A DNA stretch of 64,000 nucleotides, taken from Leptidea sinapis (Eukaryota > Arthropoda > Insecta > Lepidoptera > Pieridae). Each line of letters begins with the position of its first letter. Within the stretch, counting starts at the first letter, position 1. Under the pieces are notes generated by a model. It ran no database searches and had not been told where the DNA came from. It saw nothing but the letters and a program-made list of their open reading frames with translations. Below are positions 15,081 to 29,012 of this stretch, piece by piece. The DNA is taken from assembly GCF_905404315.1 (NCBI RefSeq), contig NC_066291.1:12425501-12489500 (forward strand), written 5' to 3'. The position numbers were made by a program, and so were the translations under genes.

Positions 15081-15650
15081 ATGGATATCGAGCCCGAGTT
15101 TCTCGAGGAAGCAGATAACAGTTCTGTGATCATTTTTGAAATCCAAGAGGGCTGCCGCACACAATTTTGTTTTCAGCAATATGGATATCGTTTCCGAGGT
15201 TCTCGTGGGTGCAGAAAATAATTTTGCCATCATTTTTAAATCCGAGATGGCCGCCGTGCAAGATTATGATCACAAAAATATGGGTATCGTATCCGAGGTT
15301 CTCGAGGGTGCAGAGAACGATTTTGTTATCATTTTTGAAATCCAAGTTGGCCGCCGCTCAAAATTATGATAACTACATTATGGGTATCTTATCCGAGGTT
15401 CTCGAGGGTGCAGAGAACGATTTTGTGATCATTTTTCAAATCCAAGTTGGCCGCCGCACAAAATTATGATTTCAGCAATATGGATATCGTTTCCGAGATT
15501 CTCGAGTGTGCAGAGAATGATTTTGGGATCATTTTTGAAATCGAAGATGGCTGCCGCACAAAATTATGATTACAACATTATGGGTATCGTATCCGAGGTT
15601 CTCGAGGGTACAGAGAACAATTCTGTGATCATTTTTGAAATCCAAGATGG
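15080..15650 (+). repeat. Scrambled HOR junction segment
   Basis: Three register jumps lie within about 600 bp. Near 15080 the sequence leaves the phase seen at about 4880 of copy 1 and continues as the phase at about 1390. Near 15440 it jumps to the phase of about 4460. Near 15600-15655 it returns to the phase of about 1160. Each segment still matches copy 1 closely, so this looks like successive unequal exchanges between HOR copies. Confidence 0.75.
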
Positions 15651-18600
15651 CTGCCACACACAATTATGTTTTCAGCAATATGAATATCGTGTCCGAGGTT
15701 CTCGAGGGTGCAGAGAACGATTTTGGTATCACTATTGAAAACGAAGATGGCCACCGCACAATATTATGATTTCAGCAATATGGATATCGTGTCCGAGGTT
15801 TTGGAGGGTGCAGAGAACAATTTTGGGATCATTTTATATCCAAGATCGCCGCCGCGCAAAATTTTGATTTCAGCAATATGGATATCGAGCCCGAGTTTCT
15901 CGAGGAAGCAGATAACAGTTCTGTGATCATTTTTGAAATCCAAGAGGGCTGCCGCACACAATTTTGTTTTCAGCAATATGGATATCGTTTCCGAGGTTCT
16001 CGTGGGTGCAGAAAATAATTTTGCCATCATTTTTAAATCCGAGATGGCCGCCGTGCAAGATTATGATCACAAAAATATGGGTATCGTATCCGAGGTTCTC
16101 GAGGGTGCAGAGAACGATTTTGTTATCATTTTTGAAATCCAAGTTGGCCGCCGCTCAAAATTATGATAACTACATTATGGGTATCTTATCCGAGGTTCTC
16201 GAGGGTGCAGAGAACGATTTTGTGATCATTTTTCAAATCCAAGATGGCTGCCGCTCAAAAGTATGATAACTACATTATGGTTATCGTATCCGAGGTTCGC
16301 GAGCGTGCTGAGAACGATTTTGTGATCATTTTTCAAATCCAACATGGCTGCCGCAAAAATTTATGATTTCAGCAATATGGATATCGTGTCCGAGATTCTC
16401 GAGGGTGCACAGAATGATTTTGGGATCATTTTTGAAAACGAAGATGGCCACCGCAAATATTATGATTACAACATTATGGGTATCGAATCCTTGGTTTTCG
16501 AGGGTGCAGAGAACAACTTTGGGATCATTTTTAAATCCAAGATGGCCGCCATTTAAAATTATGATTTCAGCAATATGGATATCGTGTCCGAGATTCTCGA
16601 GGGTGCAGAGAACATTTCTGTGATCATTTTTGAAATCCAAGATGGCTGCCACACACAATTATGTTTTCAGCAATATGAATATCGTGTCCGAGGTTCTTGA
16701 GGGTACAGAGAACGATTTGGTGATCATTTTCCAAAGTCAAGATGACCGCAGCACAAAATTATGATTTTAGCAATATGAATATCGTGTCCGAGGTTCTCGA
16801 GGGTGCAGAGAATAATTCTGTGATCATTTTAGAAATCCAAGAGGGCTGCCTTAAACAATTATGTTTTGAGCTATATGGATATCGTGTCCGAAGTTCTCGA
16901 GGGTACAGAGAACAATTCTGTGATCATTTTTGAAAACGAATATGGCCACCGCAAAAATTATGATTACAATAACATAATGGGTATCGTATCCGAGGTTTGC
17001 GAGGGTGCAGAGAACAACTTTGGGATCATTGTTAAATTCAAGATGGCCGCCGCGCAAAATTATGATTTCAGCAATATGGATATCGAGTCCGAGGTTCTCG
17101 AGGGTGCAGAGAACAATTCTGTGATCATTTTTGAAATCCAAGAGGGCTGCCGCAAACAATTATGTTTTCAGCAATATGGATATCGTGTCCGAGGTTCTCG
17201 AGGGTGCAGAAAACAATTTTGCGATCATTTTGAAATCCGAGATGGCCGCCGTGCAAGATTATGATCACGAAAATATGGGTATCGTATCCGAGGTTCTCGA
17301 GGGTGCAGAGAACGATTTTGTGATCATTTTTGAAATCCAAGTTGGCCGCCGCTCAAAATTACGATAACTAAATTATGGGTATCGTATCCGAGGTTCTCGA
17401 GGGTGCAGAGAACGATTTTGTGATCATTTTTGAAATCCAAGATGGCCGCCGCTCAAAAGTATGATAACTACATTATGGGTATCGTATCCGAGGTTCGCGA
17501 GGGTGCTGAGAACGATTTTGTGATCATTTTTCAAATCCAAGATGGCCGCCGCAAAAAATTATGATTTCAGCAATATGGATATCCTGTCCGAGATTCTCGA
17601 GGGTGCAGAGAATGATTTTGGGATCATTATTGAAATCCAAGATGGCCGCCGCACAAAATTATGATGACAACATTATCGGTATCGTATCCAAAGTTCTCGA
17701 GGGTGCAGAGAACGATTTGGTGATCATTTTCCAAATTCAAGATGGCCGAAGTACAAAATTATGATTTCAGCAATATGGATATCGTGTCCGAGGTTCTCGA
17801 GGGTGCAGAGAACAATTCTGTGATCATTTTTGAAATCCAAGATGGCTGCCACACACAATTATGTTTTCAGCAATATGAATATCGTGTCCGAGGTTCTTGA
17901 GGGTACAGAGAACGATTTTGGTATCATTTTTGAAACCAAAGATGGCTGCCGCACAAAATTATGATTACAACATTATCGGTATCGTATCCGAGGTTCTTGA
18001 GGGTGCAGAGAACGATTTGGTGATCATTTTCCAAATTCAAGATGACCGCAGCACAAAATTATGATTTTAGCAATATGAATATCGTGTCCGAGGTTCTCGA
18101 GGGTGCAGAGAATAATTCTGTGATCATTTTAGTAATCCAAGAGGGCTGCCTTAAACAATTATGTTTTGAGCTATATGGATATCGTGTCCGAAGTTCTCAA
18201 GGGTACAAAGAACGATTTTGGTATCATATTTGAAATCCAAGAAGGCCGCCGCACAAAACTATGATTTTAGCATTTTGGATATCGTGTCCGAGGTTTTCGA
18301 GGGTGCAGAGAACGATATTGGTATCATTTTTGAAAACAAAGATGGCCACCGCACAAAATTATGATTACAACATTATGGTTATCGTATCCGAGGTAATCGA
18401 GGTTGCAGAGAACGATTTTGTGATAATTTTTCAAATCCAAGATGGCCGCCGTACAAAATTATGTATTAAGCAATATGGATATCGTGTCCGAGGTTCTCGA
18501 GGGTGCAGAGAACAATTCTGTGATCATTTTTGAAATCCAAGAGGGCTGCCGCAAACAATTATGTTTTCAGCAATATGGATATCGTGTCCGAGGTTCTCGA

Positions 18601-20426
18601 GGGTGCAGAAAACAATTTTGCGATCATTTTGAAATCCGAGATGGCCGCCGTGCAAGATTATGATCCCGAAAATATGGGTATCGTATGCGAGGTTCTCGAG
18701 AGTCCACATAACGATTTTGTGATCATTTTTGAAATCCAAGATGGCCGCCGCTCAAAATTATGATAAGTACATTATGGGTATAATTATCCGAGGTTCTTTA
18801 GGGTGCAGAGAACGATTTGGTGATCATTTTTCAAATCCAAGATGGCCGCCGCTCGAAAGTATGATAACTACATTATGGGTATCGTATCCGATGCTCTCGA
18901 GGGTGCTGAGAACGATTTTGTGATCATTTTTCAAATCCAAGTTGGCCGCCGCACAAAATTATGATTTCTGCAATATGGATATCGTTTCCGAGATTCTCGA
19001 GGGTGCAGAGAATGATTTTGGGATCATTTTTGAAATCGAAGATGGCTGCCGCACAAAATTATGATTACAACATTATGGGTATCGTTTCCGAGGTTCTCGA
19101 GGGTACAGAGAACAATTCTGTGATCATTTTTGAAATCCAAGATGGCTGCCATACACAATTATGTATTGAGCAATATGAATATCGTGTCCGAGGTTCTCGA
19201 GGGTGCAGAGAACGATTTTGGTATCATTTTTGAAAACGAAGATGGCCACCGCAAAAATTATGATAACTACATTATGGGTATCGTATCCGAGGTTTTCGAG
19301 GGTGCAGAGAACAACTTAGGGTTCATTTTTAAATCCAAGATGGCCGCCGCGCAAAATTATGATTTCAGCAATATGGATATCGTGTCCGAGATTCTCGAGG
19401 GTGCAGAGAACATTTCTGTGATTATTTTTGAAATCCAAGATGGCTGCCACACACAATTATGTTTTCAGCAATATGAATATCGTGTCCGAGGTTCTTGAGG
19501 GTACAGAGAACGATTTTGGTATCATTTTTGAAACCAAAGATGGCCTCCGCACAAAATTATGATTACAACATTATCGGTATCGTATCCGAGGTTCTCGAGG
19601 GTGCAGAGAACGATTTGGTGATCATTTTCCAAATTCAAGATGACCGCAGCACAAAATTATGATTTTAGCAATATGAATATCGTGTCCGAGGTTCTCGAGG
19701 GTGCAGAGAATAATTCTGTGATCATTTTAGAAATCCAAGAGGGCTGCCTTAAACAATTATGTTTTGAGCTATATGGATATCGTGTCCGAAGTTCTCAAGG
19801 GTACAAAGAACGATTTTGTTATCATATTTGAAATCCAAGAAGGCCGCCGCACATAACTATGATTTTAGCATTATGGATATCGTGTCCGAGGTTCTCGAGG
19901 GTGCAGAGAACGATATTGGGATCATTTTTGAAAACAAAGATGGCCACCGCACAAAATTATGATTAAAACATTATGGTTATTGTATCCGAGGTTCTCGAGG
20001 TTGCAGAGAACAATTTTGTGATAATTTTTCAAATCCAAGATGGCCGCCGCACAAAATTATGATTTTAGCAATATGGATATCGTGTCCGAGATTCTCGAGG
20101 GTGCAGAGAACGTATTTGTTGATCATTTTTCAAATCCAAGATGGCCGCCGTACAAAATTATGATTTAAGCAATATGGATATCGTATCCGAGGTTCTCGAG
20201 GGTGCAGAGAACAATTCTGTGATCATTTTCGAAATCCAAGAGGGCTGCCGCAAACAATTATGTTTTCAGCAATATGGATATCGTGTCCGAGGTTCTCGAG
20301 GGTGCAGAAAACAATTTTGCGATCATTTAGAAATCCGAGATGGCCGCCGTGCAAGATTATGATCACGAAAATATGGGTATCGTATGCGAGGTTCTCGAGA
20401 GTCCACAGAACGATTTTGTGATCATT
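15650..20426 (+). repeat. Higher-order repeat unit, copy 4 (lacks the unit start)
   Basis: From about 15650 the sequence follows copy 1 at an offset of 14,482. The marker at 15927 and its next occurrence at 21222 are again 5,295 bp apart. One monomer is lost near 17.64 kb and one is gained near 18.5 kb, so overall register is kept. Early unit sequence (phases 651 to about 1160) is absent because of the 15.08-15.65 kb rearrangement. Confidence 0.82.
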
Positions 20427-23370
20427 TTGAAATCCAAGATGGCCGCCGCTCGAAGTCTTGATAACTACATTATGGGTATAATTATCCGAGGTTCTCTAGG
20501 GTGCAGAGAACGATTTTGTGATTATTTTTCAAATCCAAGATGGCCAACGCATAAAATTATGATTTCAGCAATATGAATATCGTTTCCGAGATTCTCGAGG
20601 GTGCAGAGAATGATTTTGGGATCATTTTTGAAATCGAAGATGGCTGCCGCACACAATTATGTTTTCAGCAGTATGGATATCGTGTCCGAGGTTCTCGAGG
20701 GTACAGAGAACAATTCTGTGATCATTTTTGAAAACGAATATGGCCACCGCAAAAATTATGATTACAATTACATAATGGGTATCGTATCCGAGGTTTGCGA
20801 GGGTGCAGAGAACAACTTTGGGATCATTTTTAAATTCAAGATGGCCGCCGCGCAAAATTATGATTTCAGCAATATGGATATCGTGTCCGAGGTTCTCGAG
20901 GGTGCAGAGAACAATTCTGTGATCATTTTTGAAATCCAAGATGGCTGCCACACACAATTATGTTTTCAGCAATATGAATATCGTGTGCGAGGTTCTCGAG
21001 GGTGCAGAGAACGATTTTGGTATCACTATTGAAAACGAAGATGGCCACCGCACAATATTATGATTTCAGCAATATGGATATCGTGTCCGAGGTTTTGGAG
21101 GGTGCAGAGAACAATTTTGGGATCATTTTTAAATCCAAGATCGCCGCCACGCAAAATTTTGATTTCAGCAATATGGATATCGAGCCCGAGTTTCTCGAGG
21201 AAGCAGATAACAGTTCTGTGATCATTTTTGAAATCCAAGAGGGCTGCCGCACACAATTTTGTTTTCAGCAATATGGATATCGTTTCCGAGGTTCTCGTGG
21301 GTGCAGAAAATAATTTTGCCATCAGTTTTAAATCCGAGATGGCCGCCGTGCAAGATTATGATCACAAAAATATGGGTATCGTATCCGAGGTTCTCGAGGG
21401 TGCAGAGAACGATTTTGTTATCATTTTTGAAATCCAAGTTGGCCGCCGCTCAAAATTATGATAACTACATTATGGGTATCTTATCCGAGGTTCTCGAGGG
21501 TGCAGAGAACGATTTGGTGATCATTTTCCAAATTCAAGATGGCCGAAGTACAAAATTATGATTTCAGCAATATGGATATCGTGTCCGAGGTTCTCGAGGG
21601 TGCAGAGAACAATTCTGTGATCATTTTTGAAATCCAAGATGGCTGCCACACACAATTATGTTTTCAGCAATATGAATATCGTGTCCGAGGTTCTTGAGGG
21701 TACAGAGAACGATTTTGGTATCATTTTTGAAACCAAAGATGGCTGCCGCACAAAATTATGATTACAACATTATCGGTATCGTATCCGAGGTTCTTGAGGG
21801 TGCAGAGAACGATTTGGTGATCATTTTCCAAATTCAAGATGATCGCAGCCCAAAATTATGATTTTAGCAATATGAATATCGTGTCCGAGTTTCTCGAGGG
21901 TGCAGAGAATAATTCTGTGATCATTTTAGAAATCCAAGAGGGCTGCCTTAAACAATTATGTTTTGAGCTATATGGATATCGTGTCCGAAGTTCTCAAGGG
22001 TACAAAGAACGATTTTGTTATCATATTTGAAATCCAAGAAGGCCGCCGCACAAAACTATGATTTTAGCATTATGGATATCGTGTCCGAGGTTCTCGAGGG
22101 TGCAGAGAACGATATAGGGATCATTTTTGAAAACAAAGATGGCCACCGCACAAAATTATGATTACAACATTATGGTTATCGTATCCGAGGTAATCGAGGT
22201 TGCAGAGAACGATTTTGTGATAATTTTTCAAATCCAAGATGGCCGCCGTACAAAATTATGATTTAAGCATATGGATATCGTGTCCGAGGTTCTCGAGGGT
22301 GCAGAGAACAATTCTGTGATCATTTTTGAAATCCAAGAGGGCTGCCGCAAACAATTATGTTTTCAGCATTATGGATATCGTGTCCGAGGTTCTCGAGGGT
22401 GCAGAGAACGATATTGGGATCATTTTTGAAAACAAAGATGGCCACCGCACAAAATTATGATTACAACATTATGGTTATCGTATCCGAGGTAATCGAGGTT
22501 GCAGAGAACGATTTTGTGATAATTTTTCAAATCCATGATGGCCGCCGCACAAAATTATGATTTAAGCAATATGGATATCGTGTCCGAGTTTCTCGAGGGT
22601 GCAGAGAACAATTCTGTGATTATTTTTGAAATCCAAGAGGGCTGCCGCAAACAATTATGTTTTTGCAATATGGATATCGTGTCCGAGGTTCTTGAGGGTG
22701 CAGAGAACGATTTTGGTAACATTTTTGAAACCAAAGATGGCCGCCGCACAAAATTATGATTACAACATTATCGGTATCGTATCCGAGGTTCTCGAGGGTG
22801 CAGAGAACGATTTGGTGATCATTTTCCAAATTCAAGATGACCGCAGCACAAAATTATGATTTTAGCAATATGAATATCGTGTCCGAGGTTCTCGAGGGTG
22901 CAGAGAATAATTCTGTGATCATTTTAGAAATCCAAGAGGGCTGCCTTAAACAATTATGTTTTGAGCTATCTGGATATCGTGTCCGAAGTGGCCGCCGCAC
23001 AAAATTATGATTTTAGCATTATGGATATAGTGTCCGAGGTTCTCGAGTGTGCAGAGAACGATATTGGGATAATTTTTGAAAACGAAGATGGCCACCGCAC
23101 AAAATTATGATTTCAGATATGGATATCGTGTCCGAGGTTCTCGAGGGTGCAGAGAACGATTTTGTTATAATTTTTCAAATCCAAGATGGCCGCCGCACAA
23201 AATTATAATTTCAGATATGGATATCGTGTCCGAGGTTCTCGAGGGTGCAGAAAACAATTTTGCGATCATTTAGAAATCCGAGATGGCCGCCGTGCAAGAT
23301 TATGATCACGAAAATATGGGTATCGTATGCGAGGTTCTCGAGAGTCCACAGAACGATTTTGTGATCATTT
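20427..23370 (+). repeat. Higher-order repeat unit, copy 5 (contracted to ~2.94 kb)
   Basis: Starts with the unit-start monomer (one base shorter in its ATCATTTTGAAATCC stretch) and follows copy 1 until about 21510. There it jumps from the phase near 1730 to the phase near 3330, a loss of about 16 monomers. It then continues into the variant tail with the 51 bp truncated monomer at 22981-23000. Confidence 0.82.
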
Positions 23371-26300
23371 TTGAAATCCAAGATGGCCGCCGCTCGAAGT
23401 CTTGATAACTACATTATGGGTATAATTATCCGAGGTTCTCTAGGGTGCAGAGAACGATTTTGTGATTATTTTTCAAATCCAAGATGGCCAACGCATAAAA
23501 TTATGATTTCAGCAATATGGATATCGTTTCCGAGATTCTCGAGGGTGCAGAGAATGATTTTGGGATCATTTTTGAAATCGAAGATGGCTGCCGCACACAA
23601 TTATGTTTTCAGCAGTATGGATATCGTGTCCGAGGTTCTCGAGGGTACAGAGAACAATTCTGTGATCATTTTTGAAAACGAATATGGCCACCGCAAAAAT
23701 TATGATTACAATTACATAATGGGTATCGTATCCAAGGTTTGCGAGGGTGCAGAGAACAACTTTGGGATCATTTTTAAATTCAAGATGGCCGCCGCGCAAA
23801 ATTATGATTTCAGCAATATGGATATCGTGTCCGAGGTTCTCGAGGGTGCAAAGAACAATTCTGTGATCATTTTTGAAATCCAAGATGGCTGCCACACACA
23901 ATTATGTTTTCAGCAATATGAATATCGTGTCCGAGGTTCTCGAGGGTGCAGAGAACGATTTTGGTATCACTATTGAAAACGAAGATGGCCACCGCACAAT
24001 ATTATGATTTCAGCAATATGGATATCGTGTCCGAGGTTTTGGAGGGTGCAGAGAACAATTTTGGGATCATTTTATATCCAAGATCGCCGCCGCGCAAAAT
24101 TTTGATTTCAGCAATATGGATATCGAGCCCGAGTTTCTCGAGGAAGCAGATAACAGTTCTGTGATCATTTTTGAAATCCAAGAGGGCTGCCGCACACAAT
24201 TTTGTTTTCAGCAATATGGATATCGTTTCCGAGGTTCTCGTGGGTGCAGAAAATAATTTTGCCATCATTTTTAAATCCGAGATGGCCGCCGTGCAAGATT
24301 ATGATCACAAAAATATGGGTATCGTATCCGAGGTTCTCGAGGGTGCAGAGAACGATTTTGTTATCATTTTTGAAATCCAAGTTGGCCGCCGCTCAAAATT
24401 ATGATAACTACATTATGGGTATCTTATCCGAGGTTCTCGAGGGTGCAGAGAACGATTTTGTGATCATTTTTCAAATCCAAGATGGCTGCCGCTCAAAAGT
24501 ATGATAACTACATTATGGTTATCGTATCCGAGGTTCGCGAGCGTGCTGAGAACGATTTTGTGATCATTTTTCAAATCCAACATGGCTGCCGCAAAAATTT
24601 ATGATTTCAGCAATATGGATATCGTGTCCGAGATTCTCGAGGGTGCACAGAATGATTTTGGGATCATTTTTGAAAACGAAGATGGCCACCGCAAATATTA
24701 TGATTACAACATTATGGGTATCGAATCCTTGGTTTTCGAGGGTGCAGAGAACAACTTTGGGATCATTTTTAAATCCAAGATGGCCGCCATTTAAAATTAT
24801 GATTTCAGCAATATGGATATCGTGTCCGAGATTCTCGAGGGTGCAGAGAACATTTCTGTGATCATTTTTGAAATCCAAGATGGCTGCCGCACACAATTAT
24901 GTTTTCAGCAATATGAATATCGTGTCCGAGGTTCTTGAGGGTACAGAGAACGATTTGGTGATCATTTTCCAAATTCAAGATGACCGCAGCACAAAATTAT
25001 GATTTTAGCAATATGAATATCGTGTCCGAGGTTCTCGAGGGTGCAGAGAATAATTCTGTGATCATTTTAGAAATCCAAGAGGGCTGCCTTAAACAATTAT
25101 GTTTTGAGCTATATGGATATCGTGTCCGAAGTTCTCGAGGGTACAGAGAACAATTCTGTGATCATTTTTGAAAACGAATATGGCCACCGCAAAAATTATG
25201 ATTACAATAACATAATGGGTATCGTATCCGAGGTTTGCGAGGGTGCAGAGAACAACTTTGGGATCATTGTTAAATTCAAGATGGCCGCCGCGCAAAATTA
25301 TGATTTCAGCAATATGGATATCGTGTCCGAGGTTCTCGAGGGTGCAGAGAACAATTCTGTGATCATTTTTGAAATCCAAGAGGGCTGCCGCAAACAATTA
25401 TGTTTTCAGCAATATGGATATCGTGTCCGAGATTCTCGAGGGTGCAGAGAATGATTTTGGGATCATTATTGAAATCCAAGATGGCTGCCACACACAATTA
25501 TGTTTTCAGCAATATGAATATCGTGTCCGAGGTTCTTGAGGGTGCAGAGAAAGATTTTGGTATCATTTTTGAAATCAAAGATGGCCGCCGCACAAAATAA
25601 TGATGACAACATTATCGGTATCGTATCCAAAGTTCTCGAGGGTGCAGAGAACGATTTGGTGATCATTTTCCAAATTCAAGATGGCCGAAGTACAAAATTA
25701 TGATTTCAGCAATATGGATATCGTGTCCGAGGTTCTCGAGGGTGCAGAGAACAATTCTGTGATCATTTTTGAAATCCAAGATGGCTGCCACACACAATTA
25801 TGTTTTCAGCAATATGAATATCGTGTCCGAGGTTCTTGAGGGTACAGAGAACGATTTTGGTATCATTTTTGAAACCAAAGATGGCTGCCGCACAAAATTA
25901 TGATAACTACATTATGGGTATCTTATCCGAGGTTCTCGAGGGTGCAGAGAACGATTTTGTGATCATTTTTCAAATCCAAGATGGCTGCCGCTCAAAAGTA
26001 TGATAACTACATTATGGTTATCGTATCCGAGGTTCGCGAGCGTGCTGAGAACGATTTTGTGATCATTTTTCAAATCCAACATGGCTGCCGCAAAAATTTA
26101 TGATTTCAGCAATATGGATATCGTGTCCGAGATTCTCGAGGGTGCACAGAATGATTTTGGGATCATTTTTGAAAACGAAGATGGCCACCGCAAATATTAT
26201 GATTACAACATTATGGGTATCGAATCCTTGGTTTTCGAGGGTGCAGAGAACAACTTTGGGATCATTTTTAAATCCAAGATGGCCGCCATTTAAAATTATG

Positions 26301-29012
26301 ATTTCAGCAATATGGATATCGTGTCCGAGATTCTCGAGGGTGCAGAGAACATTTCTGTGATCATTTTTGAAATCCAGGATGGCTGCCACACACAATTATG
26401 TTTTCAGCAATATGAATATCGTGTCCGAGGTTCTTGAGGGTACAGAGAACGATTTGGTGATCATTTTCCAAATTCAAGATGACCGCAGCACAAAATTATG
26501 ATTTAAGCAATATGAATATCGTGTCCGAGGTTCTCGAGGGTGCAGAGAATAATTCTGTGATCATTTTAGAAATCCAAGAGGGCTGCCTTAAACAATTATG
26601 TTTTGAGCTATATGGATATCGTGTCCGAAGTTCTCGAGGGTACAGAGAACAATTCTGTGATCATTTTTGAAAACGAATATGGCCACCGCAAAAATTATGA
26701 TTACAATAACATAATGGGTATCGTATCCGAGGTTTGCGAGGGTGCAGAGAACAACTTTGGGATCATTGTTAAATTCAAGATGGCCGCCGCGCAAAATTAT
26801 GATTTCAGCAATATGGATATCGAGTCCGAGGTTCTCGAGGGTGCAGAGAACAATTCTGTGATCATTTTTGAAATCCAAGAGGGCTGCCGCAAACAATTAT
26901 GTTTTCAGCAATATGGATATCGTGTCCGAGATTCTCGAGGGTGCAGAGAATGATTTTGGGATCATTATTGAAATCCAAGATGGCTGCCACACACAATTAT
27001 GTTTTCAGCAATATGAATATCGTGTCCGAGGTTCTTGAGGGTGCAGAGAAAGATTTTGGTATCATTTTTGAAATCAAAGATGGCCGCCGCACAAAATAAT
27101 GATGACAACATTATCGGTATCGTATCCAAAGTTCTCGAGGGTGCAGAGAACGATTTGGTGATCATTTTCCAAATTCAAGATGGCCGAAGTACAAAATTAT
27201 GATTTCAGCAATATGGATATCGTGTCCGAGGTTCTCGAGGGTGCAGAGAACAATTCTGTGATCATTTTTGAAATCCAAGATGGCTGCCACACACAATTAT
27301 GTTTTCAGCAATATGAATATCGTGTCCGAGGTTCTTGAGGGTACAGAGAACGATTTTGGTATCATTTTTGAAACGAAAGATGGCTGCCGCACAAAATTAT
27401 GATTACAACATTATCGGTATCGTATCCGAGGTTCTTGAGGGTGCAGAGAACGATTTGGTGATCATTTTCCAAATTCAAGATGATCGCAGCCCAAAATTAT
27501 GATTTTAGCAATATGAATATCGTGTCCGAGTTTCTCGAGGGTGCAGAGAATAATTCTGTGATCATTTTAGAAATCCAAGAGGGCTGCCTTAAACAATTAT
27601 GTTTTGAGCTATATGGATATCGTGTCCGAAGTTCTCAAGGGTACAAAGAACGATTTTGTTATCATATTTGAAATCCAAGAAGGCCGCCGCACAAAACTAT
27701 GATTTTAGCATTATGGATATCGTGTCCGAGGTTCTCGAGGGTGCAGAGAACGATATAGGGATCATTTTTGAAAACAAAGATGGCCACCGCACAAAATTAT
27801 GATTACAACATTATGGTTATCGTATCCGAGGTAATCGAGGTTGCAGAGAACGATTTTGTGATAATTTTTCAAATCCAAGATGGCCGCCGTACAAAATTAT
27901 GATTTATGCATATGGATATCGTGTCCGAGGTTCTCGAGGGTGCAGAGAACAATTCTGTGATCATTTTTGAAATCCAAGAGGGCTGCCGCAAACAATTATG
28001 TTTTCAGCATTATTTATATCGTGTCCGAGGTTCTCGAGGGTGCAGAGAACGATATTGGGATCATTTTTGAAAACAAAGATGGCCACCGCACAAAATTATG
28101 ATTACAACATTATGGTTATCGTATCCGAGGTAATCGAGGTTGCAGAGAACGATTTTGTGATAATTTTTCAAATCCATGATGGCCGCCGCACAAAATTATG
28201 ATTTAAGCAATATGGATATCGTGTCCGAGGTTCTCGAGGGTGCAGAGAACAATTCTGTGATCATTTTTGAAATCCAAGAGGGCTGCCGCAAACAATTATG
28301 TTTTTAGCAATATGAATATCGTGTCCGAGGTTCTTGAGGGTACAGAGAACGATTTTGGTAACATTTTTGAAACCAAAGATGGCCGCCGCACAAAATTATG
28401 ATTACAACATTATCGGTATCGTATCCGAGGTTCTCGAGGGTGCAGAGAACGATTTGGTGATCATTTTCCAAATTCAAGATGACCGCAGCACAAAATTATG
28501 ATTTAAGCAATATGAATATCGTGTCCGAGGTTCTCGAGGGTGCAGAGAATAATTCTGTGATCATTTTAGAAATCCAAGAGGGCTGCCTTAAACAATTATG
28601 TTTTGAGCTATCTGGATATCGTGTCCGAAGTGGCCGCCGCACAAAATTATGATTTTAGCATTATGGATATAGTGTCCGAGGTTCTCGAGTGTGCAGAGAA
28701 CGATATTGGGATAATTTTTGAAAACGAAGATGGCCACCGCACAAAATTATGATTTCAGATATGGATATCGTGTCCGAGGGTCTCGAGGGTGCAGAGAACG
28801 ATTTTGTTATAATTTTTCAAATCCAAGATGGCCGCCGCACAAAATTATAATTTCAGATATGGATATCGTGTCCGAGGTTCTCGAGGGTGCAGAAAACAAT
28901 TTTGCGATCATTTAGAAATCCGAGATGGCCGCCGTGCAAGATTATGATCACGAAAATATGGGTATCGTATGCGAGGTTCTCGAGAGTCCACAGAACGATT
29001 TTGTGATCATTT
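23371..29012 (+). repeat. Higher-order repeat unit, copy 6 (expanded, 5,642 bp)
   Basis: Unit-start monomers at 23371 and 29013 are 5,642 bp apart. The block contains an internal 1,499 bp tandem duplication (24396-27393) and the same variant tail as 20427-23370; for example 21839 and 27480 carry the same monomer with ATCGCAGCCCAAAATT. Confidence 0.85.
24396..27393 (+). repeat. 1,499 bp (15-monomer) tandem duplication
   Basis: Landmarks at 24564, 24980, 25104 and 25400 recur at 26063, 26479, 26603 and 26899, always 1,499 bp later. Copy one is about 24396-25894 and copy two about 25895-27393. The copies differ by few substitutions, so the duplication looks recent relative to the spread of the 5,295 bp unit. 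Confidence 0.88.
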
